A stretch of 64,000 nucleotides of DNA from a virus (IMGVR_UViG_3300029953_000012:36201-100200); one strand, 5' to 3'. Positions 1 to 10,535 are shown, counted from the first letter of the stretch. Made by a program: numbers and translations. The notes: generated by a model not told the origin, from the sequence alone.

Positions 1-1151
1 GTTCTAAAATTAGCAAGCCATATATTTATACTCAGTTTTTCCCACTGCCATTTGACAAGTATATTACTTTTCATTCTGATAACGTAGGAACTGCTAAGAA
101 TTATGATTATATTCAAGATGTTATTAATATTTTATTACCCGTTTTAAATAAAGAAAACATTAAAATCGTTCAACTCGGTGCGGCGACCGATAGACAGTTC
201 TCTAATTGTGTTTCTTTACGTGGTAATACTAGCGTCAATCAAACCGCTTATATCATTCAAAATTCCATGTTGCATTTTGGGGTAGATGGATTTTCTACCC
301 ATATCGCGGCTAGTTTTGATATTCCACTAGTTAGTTTATTTTCTAATAATTTTGTAGGTTGTGATAAACCTTATTTTGGTTCTCCAGAAAAACAAGTTCT
401 GATAACGTCGTATGACCGAACCGAAAGTAAGAAACCTTCATTTGCCAATGACGAAATGCCTAAGAGTATTAATCTTATAAAGCCAGAAGAAATTGCGGCT
501 GCGGTTTTTAAATTACTTAAAATTAATTTCGAAATTCCTTTTGAAACTGTTTTTACAGGTAAAAAATATTCTAATATGATGATTCAGGAATCTTATCCAA
601 ATCACCGCCGCTCCCTATTTAAAGATGATTTATTGGTTGAAATTAGGGCTGATAAGGGTCAATTCAACGAGGAAGATATGTTTTATCAGTTAGCTCAGTA
701 CAAGAAATCCATCCTTGTTCTGGACAAACCCATTAATTTAAATGTCGTTCGTCAATTCCGCCCGCATGTTCAGATGATTGCTTTTAAAATCACCGAGATT
801 GATTATAGGCCATTTCTTTCAGAACTAGAGGCGTTGGGATGTAAATTGATGTTAATTTCAGACCTTCCCACCGAAACCATTAACTCACTCAAGATAAAAT
901 ACTACGATATTGGTATGATTCAGCCATTTAATAATGTTTTGGATGACAAAATTAACGAATTAAAAAAAGATGCGGATAATCTTTATTACCGCTCTTGTAA
1001 AATCACAGCCTCCAAGGATAAATTGTTTTCAAGCCAAGCGGGGGAAGAGAGTGATTTGCCCATGCAGAATCTTGATTCGTATCAAAAAGTTATTGATTTA
1101 CCCGTGTTTTGGAAAGAATTGGATTTTTATACCATCATTCGTAAGAAATAA
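1..1151 (+). CDS. GT9-like glycosyltransferase, 5'-truncated by window edge
   Basis: The reading frame is open from the first bases of the window (frame starting at base 3) to the TAA at 1149-1151, so the first in-frame ATG at 267 is internal and the true start lies outside. The region around bases 170-360 resembles the C-terminal nucleotide-sugar-binding half of heptosyltransferase-type family 9 glycosyltransferases: a strand ending in VQLG, then a 'GNTSVNQTAYIIQNS' segment, then 'GVDGFSTHIAASFDIPLVSLF', which matches the family pattern of G-T-S-x-x-E, D-S-G-x-x-H-x-A-A and P-x-V-x-L-F. Family members move a sugar from a nucleotide or ADP-heptose donor. In a phage this could alter host surface glycans or phage components; that is inference. 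The C-terminal 200 residues are not recognised. Confidence 0.6.
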   Translation, partial: SKISKPYIYTQFFPLPFDKYITFHSDNVGTAKNYDYIQDVINILLPVLNKENIKIVQLGAATDRQFSNCVSLRGNTSVNQTAYIIQNSMLHFGVDGFSTHIAASFDIPLVSLFSNNFVGCDKPYFGSPEKQVLITSYDRTESKKPSFANDEMPKSINLIKPEEIAAAVFKLLKINFEIPFETVFTGKKYSNMMIQESYPNHRRSLFKDDLLVEIRADKGQFNEEDMFYQLAQYKKSILVLDKPINLNVVRQFRPHVQMIAFKITEIDYRPFLSELEALGCKLMLISDLPTETINSLKIKYYDIGMIQPFNNVLDDKINELKKDADNLYYRSCKITASKDKLFSSQAGEESDLPMQNLDSYQKVIDLPVFWKELDFYTIIRKK

Positions 1152-1155
1152 ATAC

Positions 1156-1182
1156 TTGACTTTTTCCGAAAAGTGTTATATT
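1156..1182 (+). promoter_or_regulatory. sigma70-type promoter with extended -10
   Basis: TTGACT at 1156-1161 and TATATT at 1177-1182, preceded by TGT (extended -10), with a 15-bp spacer. The expected start of transcription, about seven bases after the -10, falls at about 1189, two bases before the ATG at 1191. The mRNA would therefore be leaderless, and no Shine-Dalgarno sequence is visible. Confidence 0.6.
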
Positions 1183-1190
1183 CTTAATTC

Positions 1191-1988
1191 ATGAGTGAAA
1201 TTGTTTCTGAAACCGTTGCCGAAATTAAACCAGAAGAAGTCGCAACAGATTTTGCCTCGACAGCCATGCCACCAAGATTATTTGCCCGAAATGGTCATGG
1301 TCTTATAAGAGATGGTAGTATTAAATATGTTTATGATTCTGATGGGTTAGTTAACTGGAGGGCTATGATTGACCCAAAATATCTCGCTATTAACAAATCA
1401 AATTTCGAGAAAAGACAACGCCCCATTCCTGATTCTATTATTGGTCTTGAAGACAAAGACCTTCTTATACTTTTGCCCGGAGTAAAAAAACTCTCTCAGG
1501 TCAGGGGATATGACTCAGTTACTTATTCTGTTGTTTCTCCATCAAAAGATTATGTTGTGGCAACGTGTGAAATAAATTGGATTCCTAATTACGAGACAGA
1601 AAACAAGTCAATAAAATTTAGTGCAATTGGTGATGCTAGTCCCGAAAATACCACAAGTTTTGGTAAGAATTATCTTGGCCCTATTGCTGAAAATCGTGCT
1701 TTTGTCCGCGCCGTGAGGAACTTTTTGAAGATTAATATTGTTTCACAAGAAGAATTAGGCCAAAACGCCATGTCCTCAGACTCCAACACTATCGACCCAA
1801 GTCTTGAAAGTATGTTGGCTGTAATGGACGCATTTGGAATTACGTTCGAGAAGATTAAGGCAACTTTAATTAAAGACGGATTCCCTGATGCAGATAAATT
1901 AGAGAGACTATCTGATATTCCTGCTATAACTAGATTTTCCTTGGTCGGTCGCATTAAGAAGAAAGCTAAAGAGAAGGCGGTAAGTTAA
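1191..1988 (+). CDS. Possible single-strand annealing/recombination protein
   Basis: 265 residues, acidic N-terminus and basic C-terminus (ends in a K/R-rich helix). The middle holds a conserved-looking block: 'GYDSVTYSVVS' (107-117), an IGDAS turn (146-150) and 'AENRAFVRAVRNFL' (166-179) followed by an EE. The layout of beta-strands followed by an Arg-rich helix that ends in R-A-x-R/F-L and an acidic pair recalls Rad52/ERF-like phage annealing proteins, but no diagnostic family signature is certain. It has its own promoter and is convergent with the tail genes, which fits an early DNA-metabolism gene. It could equally be an uncharacterised conserved phage protein. Confidence 0.45.
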   Translation: MSEIVSETVAEIKPEEVATDFASTAMPPRLFARNGHGLIRDGSIKYVYDSDGLVNWRAMIDPKYLAINKSNFEKRQRPIPDSIIGLEDKDLLILLPGVKKLSQVRGYDSVTYSVVSPSKDYVVATCEINWIPNYETENKSIKFSAIGDASPENTTSFGKNYLGPIAENRAFVRAVRNFLKINIVSQEELGQNAMSSDSNTIDPSLESMLAVMDAFGITFEKIKATLIKDGFPDADKLERLSDIPAITRFSLVGRIKKKAKEKAVS

Positions 1989-2119
1989 TCATAATCTTTC
2001 TGCGCTGCGTAAATATACGTTGGTAGAAGTGTGTTTCTAAAACACTCACAGAAAGAAAATATAAATTTACAAAACATACTTTACGCATAGATAATTACGC
2101 ACAAAATTATGTTTGTGAA

Positions 2120-3052
2120 TTAAGATTTTACGAAATATGTCGGGGAATAGTTTATCAAACTCGAAGCTCTTGAAGCTGGAACAGTGACTGGATTCGAGAG
2201 TACAATGAGCGGAATGCAGTTCGTTATACTTTCACGGGCCTTCAACCCAAAGTTTACATCCTCATACTTACAGAAATTAAACGGCAAAGTTGTATTGTTA
2301 TAGAAAGCGTAACCACCGTTCGAGGAATAATAAAACTTGAAATTTGACGACCCATTAAATAAACTAATTAGTGAAGTTGCTTGGTCTGGGAAAATTGAAA
2401 GTTCGAACGCCTCATATTGCAATTTATTTAACTGAATTGAATAATTAGTATTTGTCCCATCTGTCGGTAAAATTGTTTTAATTTCCAACACGCTGGCTCC
2501 GTTGCTGTTTACGATGTAAGGATTACTGTTCAAGCCTTGATTATGCCATCCTTGATAATATCCAATGGCGGAACTATTAGCATCCCAAATATTGCATTGC
2601 GAACTAAAAAATGCGTTCTGATTCAATAAATAATAAAAATCATCATCCTTAATTAATTTAACCTTAATTTTCTCACCGAGTTGGTATGGATTATTGATTG
2701 GTGCGATGGCGTTGACCGAGTAGTTGACCGCTGTTCCAACATTAGTGTTTAGGTTTGCGTCTACCCTCTGTTGTGTCGCTGGGTTATTCTGCCAACCGCC
2801 CTGATAATTTATCCAAAGTGATTCTGGCCTCTTCACAACGATAACCATGTTTTTGTACTTATCACTCGTTAAAACGCGGTTGGAGGATTCCAATTTGCAG
2901 ATAACATATCTACTTAACAAATCCGCCTGATAGTCTTCTTGAAGACCGGGGTCGCCGTAATTAGCAATAACGGTTGCGTCATAAATAGCGTCTTTGGATT
3001 CCAAATTTCTATTCGTTGTAGTAAGATAATTAAATGTTGTATCGGTTGCCAT
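2120..3052 (-). CDS. Hypothetical virion protein at the end of the tail cluster
   Basis: 310 residues, last gene of the minus-strand tail cluster, two bases downstream of its neighbour. No family is recognised. The protein is rich in Asn, Ser, Thr and Tyr with predicted beta-strands and no signal peptide or membrane segment. A possible soluble domain lies at 45-80 ('VICKLESSNRVLTSDKYKN'). Its place directly after the large tip-type proteins suggests a small tail-tip or fibre-associated structural protein. The 131 bases between its stop and the convergent gene ending at 1988 hold only a weak hairpin (GTGTTT/AAACAC), perhaps a shared weak terminator. Confidence 0.5.
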   Translation of the reverse strand: MATDTTFNYLTTTNRNLESKDAIYDATVIANYGDPGLQEDYQADLLSRYVICKLESSNRVLTSDKYKNMVIVVKRPESLWINYQGGWQNNPATQQRVDANLNTNVGTAVNYSVNAIAPINNPYQLGEKIKVKLIKDDDFYYLLNQNAFFSSQCNIWDANSSAIGYYQGWHNQGLNSNPYIVNSNGASVLEIKTILPTDGTNTNYSIQLNKLQYEAFELSIFPDQATSLISLFNGSSNFKFYYSSNGGYAFYNNTTLPFNFCKYEDVNFGLKARESITNCIPLIVLSNPVTVPASRASSLINYSPTYFVKS

Positions 3053-3054
3053 AA

Positions 3055-5025
3055 TTAAAATGTAATAATATTATCTACAGTGCCTCCGTCATAACTTCCT
3101 TGATAGGTTGAGTCTAATGGGTCTGTGTTCAAGATGTATGATAGGTCTGTCAAAGGAAAATACGAAATAACAGGAGAGGAATAAGGTAGCAATGCCCCAG
3201 TATTTAAATTAAATGACCTAGTTTGGTAAATGACTTGTTGGTTTGTGATTGTTTGAGAACCTCCAGAAATGATAACTGTTAATAGTCCAGAAACAGCCGA
3301 TGTATTATCAAGACCAGAACAGTTTATTTGAATCCCCATGTTTCCGTCCCCATAAAGACCAATTCCAGTTCCTGAGTAATATCCGGTATAATCAGTTAAT
3401 ACTTGATTTCCGCTTCCTAGATTAAAAGAAATGTCCCAAAATTGGTCAAACTGATAAAGCCCAGTTGTTTTATATAAAAATAAACCACTAGCATCATTTT
3501 CACTACCTTCAACATAAATAATTCCACCCATTAAATCATATACTATACCTCCAGTGAGGTCATAAAGAGGCTGAAGACCCAAACTATCTCCAGTCGCCCT
3601 CAGAAAACTAACATTAGGAGGGTATCCCGTTGAATATCCAAACCCTATATTTGTTATTTCAAGACCCGTCACATAATAAAGGGTACCATCAAAATAAGTC
3701 TGGACAAGACCCGTAAGCCCTGCTGCTTGAGCATAAACAGCCCCAAGACCGTTTGCGAATTTGAATTGCGCGGTTTGATATCCCGATAAATCAGGAACGC
3801 TGTAGCAGCCTCCTCCGGTTCCAAGAATAAAATTTGGGGGTTGTTGATACCCTTTTCCGCTAGAAATCCCAAAAAAGCCGCTTACGACCATAAAATTTGC
3901 TATACCAGTATTATAAATACCGCTTAAAAGAACAGGTTTTAGATATAAAATACCACTTGCTCCTGAAATTGGGCTTCCTCCAGTAAAAGAAACCGGAATT
4001 GTACCCGTACACCCAGAACTGAAAAGAAAACTCTGTAATTGATTTTGAATACCCGTTACATAATAATATTGTGAAAATTCTGCCGTCGGTGGAACAGCGT
4101 ATTCTCCAGAAGCCATTATATTAACTCCAGTTATATATTGAGATAAATATACACCAGTTTCAATTGGGTTAAGGGGTTGAAATACAATACTTAATAACGA
4201 ATTATTAGATATTCCAATATAGGTATGATTGCTGTATTTATAACCCAAATTATAGTTCAACGGATTATCTACATAAACAAATTGATTGCCGCTCCAATAT
4301 CCATTAAATAAAGACGTTTGAGTATAAACGTTTTCGGTAGACGGCGTTAATAATAAAATAGATTGGCTAAGTACGCCTCCGCGATAAGAACTTGAATTAA
4401 CCCCAATATTACCAAAAGTTGTTGGTAAAGAAATGTAAAAATTATTTTGGTATTCAAATAAAGATGGGTCAGCATCTGGCAAAAGGAGATAATTATTACC
4501 GGAATTCGCCACAAGCCCAGTATTATAATTATTGGTTAGCAATGTCTGATTAGAACTTAAAAACTGCAAACTAGGAGGATTTATTGGGAAAACCGTATCG
4601 GAAATGAGAGTCCCAGTTAAAGTCTGGTAATATTCATAGACTGGGTTAAAAGTTAAAGAATAATTTATTTGTTGTGAAGATAAACTCAAATCACATACGA
4701 CATTTGAAGAATTAGCTTGTATAGTTACCTGATTTAACTTTGTAAATGATATATTTTCTTGACCAAAAATACCATTAACTAAATAATTTAAAACTCCACT
4801 TTGATAATACCCAGAGATAGAATTTGCATCTATGGTATTATATGTGCAGACTGGACTTTTTGCAGATAATATACCACCAGAAAAGATAAAAGAAAACACT
4901 CCGCTACCTGTATCATAAAAATTAAAATTTATAATACCAGTATCTGAGACCCTTATCCCAGTGAGACAAAAACTAAAATGACTCACTTGAGGTAAAAATA
5001 CCGAACTTGTTCCCGTAAACTGCAT
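3055..5025 (-). CDS. Large Ser/Thr-Gly-rich distal tail protein
   Basis: I place the start at ATG 5025 (MQFTGTSSV), giving 656 residues. An ATG at 5109 would overlap the upstream gene by 83 bases, whereas 5025 lies one base past that gene's stop with an AAAGGAA ribosome site upstream. The sequence is almost all beta, with SG or TG dipeptides every 10-15 residues (for example YYVTG, LFSSG, NTGIANF), many Tyr and few charged residues. This is typical of trimeric or carbohydrate-facing phage tip proteins. No enzyme motif is visible. Placement next to a hub-like protein supports a tail-tip role. Confidence 0.6.
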   Translation of the reverse strand: MQFTGTSSVFLPQVSHFSFCLTGIRVSDTGIINFNFYDTGSGVFSFIFSGGILSAKSPVCTYNTIDANSISGYYQSGVLNYLVNGIFGQENISFTKLNQVTIQANSSNVVCDLSLSSQQINYSLTFNPVYEYYQTLTGTLISDTVFPINPPSLQFLSSNQTLLTNNYNTGLVANSGNNYLLLPDADPSLFEYQNNFYISLPTTFGNIGVNSSSYRGGVLSQSILLLTPSTENVYTQTSLFNGYWSGNQFVYVDNPLNYNLGYKYSNHTYIGISNNSLLSIVFQPLNPIETGVYLSQYITGVNIMASGEYAVPPTAEFSQYYYVTGIQNQLQSFLFSSGCTGTIPVSFTGGSPISGASGILYLKPVLLSGIYNTGIANFMVVSGFFGISSGKGYQQPPNFILGTGGGCYSVPDLSGYQTAQFKFANGLGAVYAQAAGLTGLVQTYFDGTLYYVTGLEITNIGFGYSTGYPPNVSFLRATGDSLGLQPLYDLTGGIVYDLMGGIIYVEGSENDASGLFLYKTTGLYQFDQFWDISFNLGSGNQVLTDYTGYYSGTGIGLYGDGNMGIQINCSGLDNTSAVSGLLTVIISGGSQTITNQQVIYQTRSFNLNTGALLPYSSPVISYFPLTDLSYILNTDPLDSTYQGSYDGGTVDNIITF

Positions 5026-5026
5026 T

Positions 5027-8000
5027 TTAGTTGTATGTTCCTTTGATTCTTGCCCCAATTTTATTAAGGATAGTCTCTGGTTTTGGTAAAACTTTCGGTC
5101 TATCTGCAAAAATCAAGTCTGTTTTTACTCCATTATCAGATACACTTAACGTAAGGGACTGTAGTCCAGCAGCCGGTGTTAAATAATTAATAAATGCCCC
5201 AAACTGACTAGGAGGACCAGCCAAAGTTAAACTAACCTCCTTAGTGGGTGTAGTTAAATTGTAGTTGTTGAGATTTTTAACATATTCATAATATGCATCT
5301 GGCGTATTAATAATACTACTTCCTGTCCCATCCAAAACCGTTATATAGGGTCTGATTTGACTAGTTAATGGGTCAAGAATTGGGTCTAGTAGATTATCTA
5401 CGGTATTTTGGACAAACTTAAACGAAGAAGTATTATTTCCTGTTTGGTTAACTGGTGTACCAAATACTTGAGCAAAAGCTGGAATACGAAATTCAGTTGT
5501 TATATCTGATGTCATAATCCCAGAATAATTAGCAATACCACTTGGAAAAGATTGTATCGGATATACGATTTGATTAAAAACAGTAGTATTATCTAACACT
5601 AAATTACCCAAATTCAAATCGGCATAATAATAGTCTCCATTTTCATCAAAAGTCGGATAGATGTTTCGATTAGGATTTTTGGTTATTGTAATGTCAAGGC
5701 ATCTCGAATTTATACCATAAATAACACCAGTATTAAAACCTTCTAACATTATGTTATTTTTATCTTCTATAATAACGCATCCAGTTTGTTGGGTTGTTAA
5801 AGGAGGATTAAATATCTGACTAAATCCAGAAGCCCCAGATTGAATATTTCTACACATTTCATCTAATAAAGAAATAGAACAAATACTTGGTGTTTCTGTT
5901 GTATCTTTCCTATATTGGGCCTCAAATAATTTCTGGGTATAAGCCTGAAGCACCTGATTGTTATTTACGCTAACTGGTTGGGGGGCAAAAACTAATTCTA
6001 TGTTAGGGTGATTTAATGTATCTGGAATAATTATGAGATGTAATTTCTTACATTCTTTTTTCTCAATAAAATGAAGGGTAGTATAAGTTGTCCAAATTTG
6101 GTCTGCGATGCCAGAAAAATTAACCGCATCACTTTGAATAAATTCTGCTACACTGGATAGGTCTGCAATAACTTTTGGTTTAAAATAATCTAGTTTCCAA
6201 TCTTGTAATGTAGCATTGGTATCTGTTAAAATTTTAGAAACGCTCGGGTCCAAAGAATAATTATCAGCACATGGGTCTCCTAAATTATAAGATAAACCAG
6301 CTTGAAAATAAATAGGTAAAGTTCCCCAACGATTATCTAATGTCGAACTCCATAATCCGGTTGGTAATCTACCGGGATAATCAGAATATCCCGGTGGAAT
6401 AAATGGAAAATATTTATTGCTTCCACTATAATAAACACCTGATGAACCCGGAGTGACAACATAGCCAGAGTATAACATTACATCAACGTATGGAGTATGT
6501 CTAACATCCAAATAGCGTTGGGTTTCTGGAATAAAAGAACTCTGTATCCTATTGTAAACTAGTCCACTTGCGCCATAAAATCCAGCCGTAGGAGAAATAT
6601 CGGTTAAAGTATCTATTGATGAAAATGGAGCTTCTATTAGTGGTCCCTGTGTAATAACTCCGTATTTATACATAGCTTCAGCAGCTATTTTTTCCCAAGT
6701 AGTTATATCGGATTTCAAATCCTCGTAATAATACCCCAAAAATACACGGAAATATTTCTGGTCACTATTGATATTAGCAATTCCATCGTGTTCTGCGTCT
6801 TTAAAATTTTCAAGGACAATATTTGTTTTAAGTTCTGAATCTGTGATTTCCATTATTGGGAACAGACCCAAGGCTGCAAAGTTCGCACGACAATATGCAT
6901 TTTCCAAAGGCCAAAAAGTGTCGGCGGTATTATCGGATGGTGTCCAGTTAATTTGGGTAGTAGCAACCCCGTCTAAATCCCAAGCATTAAATAAACATCT
7001 TTGAGCAACAAATAATTCCCTTAATGTTTCATCAAAGTTACTTAAAGCAATCGCTGCGTCCAAATCACTATAACTTCTACCATCCAATCTAGCAAAATTG
7101 GCAAAATATCCATCAGTGAACCAACTTGAGCCTTGTGCATCTACCCCAGAATCAAACCATGGAATTTCTAATCCAGTTCTTTGAAATGGTGTTCCATAAA
7201 TATTAATATCATTAACCATCCCGGTATAAATCTGATTTAATGAACAAGGATGAAGAGGAGTAATACCCACAAATTTTTTAACGCTTTTCTCTACCGTCTT
7301 TTCTGTTACCGGATAACTATTGTCACAAATAACAGACTGAATAAAAGTATTATCCAGAGATGTTTTTGATTTAAAATTTAATATAGCTGTATTGCCTCCA
7401 CTAGTTATACTGCCAGAAGAATTAATTTCAAAATATTGACCAACCGAACTAGTCGGGTCGGCGATTTGAGTTATAGCCGTTATATCAATTGGATTTTGAA
7501 GATTTATACCCACAAAAGTTCTTCCGCTGGTATAGAAGGTGTATGCTAAGTCAGACATCCAACTTTGTAAAACTTCTCTCAGGCTACCATTATAACTAGT
7601 TCTATAAACATAATCTGAATCTCCCGTGCCCGATGGAAAACTTCCCGCGAATTGAATGCCGTTTAATCTCAACGCCGAAATAAGTTCAATAAAACTATAA
7701 TTAATATTTGGAGCCGAATTACATCTTTCTTCCGTGGCGGCATCTGTTCCTAAAATAAGATATCCTCCATTTAAGTCAAATTGATTTAATACTTGTCCAT
7801 TTTGAGCCGGTATAATAATGTTTTGTTCCCACGTATTAAAAACATTGGTCGGAGTGTAATAAACGTTTTGCATTAAGTCAAAAGTATTTCCATTATTACC
7901 AGCATAACACGCGAAATTAATGTCTCGATAAGCAAATCCCGTTCCGGTGAATGCAGAACCAGTATATTCACAACTTAAACAGGATACTGGAAGTTGTAAT

Positions 8001-8455
8001 TGACAACTAACGGAATGTGGATATGTATAACCCTGTTTCCTAAAAAGACCCACATATATTTTATCCAAAAGAACAGAATAATCTTTAAAAGTTACATTAA
8101 GAATCTTCTGTCCGGCCTCTATTGCAAAGTCATATGAGTATAGAAGGAAGTTCTTCAACTCAAACCCATCTAAATTAATATCAAACCATATTTCATTAGA
8201 CAATCCTCCTACACCTCCGTCGCAATGCAAATCCGTCTCTCGGATATCAAAGTATGCTGCCGATTGAGAAAATGTGGAGGTTTCTAAAACACAACTTATC
8301 GTAATTTCTGTGGGTTTCTGGTCGAATCCAAGAGTTGTAGATGCGTTATAAATCCAAGAATTAAAGGCTTGGGATGGTACCCAGTTCTGTGCGACAAATC
8401 TGTTATTACCACCTTGTGGTGTTATAGTTATTCCTTTTAATATTTGAATGGACAT
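5027..8455 (-). CDS. Putative tail hub/tip protein
   Basis: 1142 residues. The N-terminal ~350 residues have features seen in siphovirus tail hub proteins: repeated beta strands, a 'DYSVLLDKIYVGL' stretch near 125-140, and 'SLREVLQSWMSDLAYTFY' near 290-310, which resembles the hub segment where a helix packs against a short strand and a glycine loop. A Cys-rich patch (SCQLQLPVSCLSCEY, near 150-165) is unusual for a phage intracellular protein. The rest is long, Ser/Thr-Gly-rich beta sequence. Its size and its place between tip and distal tail genes fit a central tip protein. The assignment rests on position and pattern, not on a certain domain match. Confidence 0.5.
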   Translation of the reverse strand: MSIQILKGITITPQGGNNRFVAQNWVPSQAFNSWIYNASTTLGFDQKPTEITISCVLETSTFSQSAAYFDIRETDLHCDGGVGGLSNEIWFDINLDGFELKNFLLYSYDFAIEAGQKILNVTFKDYSVLLDKIYVGLFRKQGYTYPHSVSCQLQLPVSCLSCEYTGSAFTGTGFAYRDINFACYAGNNGNTFDLMQNVYYTPTNVFNTWEQNIIIPAQNGQVLNQFDLNGGYLILGTDAATEERCNSAPNINYSFIELISALRLNGIQFAGSFPSGTGDSDYVYRTSYNGSLREVLQSWMSDLAYTFYTSGRTFVGINLQNPIDITAITQIADPTSSVGQYFEINSSGSITSGGNTAILNFKSKTSLDNTFIQSVICDNSYPVTEKTVEKSVKKFVGITPLHPCSLNQIYTGMVNDINIYGTPFQRTGLEIPWFDSGVDAQGSSWFTDGYFANFARLDGRSYSDLDAAIALSNFDETLRELFVAQRCLFNAWDLDGVATTQINWTPSDNTADTFWPLENAYCRANFAALGLFPIMEITDSELKTNIVLENFKDAEHDGIANINSDQKYFRVFLGYYYEDLKSDITTWEKIAAEAMYKYGVITQGPLIEAPFSSIDTLTDISPTAGFYGASGLVYNRIQSSFIPETQRYLDVRHTPYVDVMLYSGYVVTPGSSGVYYSGSNKYFPFIPPGYSDYPGRLPTGLWSSTLDNRWGTLPIYFQAGLSYNLGDPCADNYSLDPSVSKILTDTNATLQDWKLDYFKPKVIADLSSVAEFIQSDAVNFSGIADQIWTTYTTLHFIEKKECKKLHLIIIPDTLNHPNIELVFAPQPVSVNNNQVLQAYTQKLFEAQYRKDTTETPSICSISLLDEMCRNIQSGASGFSQIFNPPLTTQQTGCVIIEDKNNIMLEGFNTGVIYGINSRCLDITITKNPNRNIYPTFDENGDYYYADLNLGNLVLDNTTVFNQIVYPIQSFPSGIANYSGIMTSDITTEFRIPAFAQVFGTPVNQTGNNTSSFKFVQNTVDNLLDPILDPLTSQIRPYITVLDGTGSSIINTPDAYYEYVKNLNNYNLTTPTKEVSLTLAGPPSQFGAFINYLTPAAGLQSLTLSVSDNGVKTDLIFADRPKVLPKPETILNKIGARIKGTYN

Positions 8456-8474
8456 AAATTTTATTTATATATTA

Positions 8475-10535
8475 TTATATAAAAAAACCAACAGAATCAG
8501 TTGCTGTATTATATAGACTGAAAGCAAATTGCGGGTCAACGTAATTCCCGCTGCACGTTCTGCATCTTGGGTATTGAAAATAATCTAATCCTTTATATTG
8601 TCTTAAGCCGTTTATCCACACTTGAGAACTAAAACCCGACACCCCGCTAATATAAGAACCACTTCCAGAAAATTCAACAAAAGTTCTAATTAAACCTAAA
8701 TATTGAGGAATGAACTTGATTTCCAAAAAATCTCCTGAAGGGTCATTTATATCGCCTAAATCATTGCCAGAAACTGAAATATAAGATGAATTTGTGAAAA
8801 AGGTATATATTGGACCATTAAATTCAAATCCTGTTTCTGTCCATTGACCCGTCGGAACAGAACTTGGTACTCCAGAAGCTGTATAAAGTGTTGAAAATGC
8901 AGTATAAATCCATTCAGAACCATTATAAGTTATACTTCCAGCGTTATTAGAAGCTTCATATTCCAATGAACCACCAACTCCTGTTCCGTTTATATAGTAA
9001 GTTCCATTAAACGCTGCTGAACCACCAACGCCTCCGCTTACATTTAGAATATTTTGACTCTGGACTGAATAGTTCAATCCACTAGCCATTTTTTGCCCAT
9101 TTAAATATATATCTGAAGCAAAATTAGCAAGAGACATACCACTAACGCCCGTTATATTAACAAAATTACTACCTGTAGTACCAGTTTGGATATATCCGGT
9201 ATTATACGGCATGGTGTAAGTGGCTGGATAAATATCATACTGTAAAATATCATTTCCATCAAACCCTATAATTAAATTATTAAATGCCACACTAAAATCT
9301 ACTCCGCTTGTTTCTGCCAAGCCGTTGCCATAAATTTGGACCACTGAATTCGAACTGGGATATTGAAGATTAGTTGGTTGGAAACCGACATTAGTGTTAA
9401 ATGGAGAATAGGTATAAATTTCTACTATATCACCAGAAGTAAAACCTTGAGGGAAATAATAATCAAATAAAATTCCACTTGCTGCTTGAGTAGAATTATA
9501 TCCAAAAGAAATTCCGCTATTATATACCGTCCCACTTATTATTTCAGATAATGGAATTAATACTTTACCCACTTGTATTAAACCAGAAATACCAGAATCT
9601 ACATAAACATATCCTGTCCCACCACCAACCAATGGATAAGGAGTTTGGACTTGAGTTGTTGAAATTAACCCACTTTCATAAATTCCTGACCAAATTGAGC
9701 CAGTAATTTGGGTTTCTGTGTAATTAATAGGCGTGGAAGTGGTAACATAGCCAGTGACAAAAGCGCAATTAATACAACCACCCATGAAACTGTTATTTAA
9801 TAAACCGCTAAATAAGTAGGCTTCGTTTATTTTACCAGAATAACCAGTAAGACTTGTGGAATAAGATAATGCTCCTCCAATTGTCAAATCAACAACATTT
9901 ATAATTTGACTTCCTTCGTCATAGCCCTTAGAATAAAAAATATTGTCAGCGACACTAAATAATCCAAAATTTACAAATCTATTTCCTAAAACACTAAAAT
10001 AAGCGAAATCTCCAAACCCAATCTCTTTTGTAATCGTGTAAGCATAATCTGGTGTTTGTAAAAATAATCTATTAGATGGCGTTATGCCTAATATGGCACC
10101 AGAAACAGAACTTGTTTGAATTAATAATTGATTTTTGGTTCCGGTATAATTACATCCACTATAACCGAGATAAAGAATTATCGAAAAATCCTCGGTAAAA
10201 ATATCGGAAATTTGGTAAAAGTAATTTCCGGTTAGGTTTCCGCTTGTTTGAGAACCCACTCCATTGTATATCATTGGCAGGGCATCATTGTAAGGGAAAG
10301 ATGTGGAAGATGAAGATGAGTCATCTAAAACACTTCCACCAGCATCAGTAATAGGAGAATCTTCTGGGTCGTAAATTTGATTGCCGCTACTAAACACAAA
10401 ATAATGATAGCCCGTTGGATAAATTTGGTTCCAGACAATCAAACTATCTCCGCTAGAAAAGTCGTATAGACCCAACGCTGTGCCAGTGTTGATTCCTGTA
10501 GCCCCTAAACAATTTATAAATGGGAGAAATTTCAT
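8475..10535 (-). CDS. Tail fibre/tip protein with a LamG-like domain
   Basis: 686 residues, with a late-type box 18 nt upstream. Residues about 110-250 look like a concanavalin/LamG jelly roll: 'FTEDFSIILYLGYSG', alternating strands, then 'SLTGYSGKINEAYLFSG', which matches the usual LamG end (Y-x-G-x-I-D/N-E-x-x-x-F/Y). Such domains bind glycans or glycoproteins. The remainder is SG/TG-rich beta sequence with an acidic Ser run (DDSSSSSTS, near 70-80). Likely a receptor-contact protein of the tail tip. No catalytic motif is visible. Confidence 0.55.
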   Translation of the reverse strand: MKFLPFINCLGATGINTGTALGLYDFSSGDSLIVWNQIYPTGYHYFVFSSGNQIYDPEDSPITDAGGSVLDDSSSSSTSFPYNDALPMIYNGVGSQTSGNLTGNYFYQISDIFTEDFSIILYLGYSGCNYTGTKNQLLIQTSSVSGAILGITPSNRLFLQTPDYAYTITKEIGFGDFAYFSVLGNRFVNFGLFSVADNIFYSKGYDEGSQIINVVDLTIGGALSYSTSLTGYSGKINEAYLFSGLLNNSFMGGCINCAFVTGYVTTSTPINYTETQITGSIWSGIYESGLISTTQVQTPYPLVGGGTGYVYVDSGISGLIQVGKVLIPLSEIISGTVYNSGISFGYNSTQAASGILFDYYFPQGFTSGDIVEIYTYSPFNTNVGFQPTNLQYPSSNSVVQIYGNGLAETSGVDFSVAFNNLIIGFDGNDILQYDIYPATYTMPYNTGYIQTGTTGSNFVNITGVSGMSLANFASDIYLNGQKMASGLNYSVQSQNILNVSGGVGGSAAFNGTYYINGTGVGGSLEYEASNNAGSITYNGSEWIYTAFSTLYTASGVPSSVPTGQWTETGFEFNGPIYTFFTNSSYISVSGNDLGDINDPSGDFLEIKFIPQYLGLIRTFVEFSGSGSYISGVSGFSSQVWINGLRQYKGLDYFQYPRCRTCSGNYVDPQFAFSLYNTATDSVGFFI

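Noticed and set aside
970-1194. ORF on the plus strand overlapping the end of the first gene
   Set aside because: Frame shadow of the glycosyltransferase gene; no ribosome site and low-complexity content.
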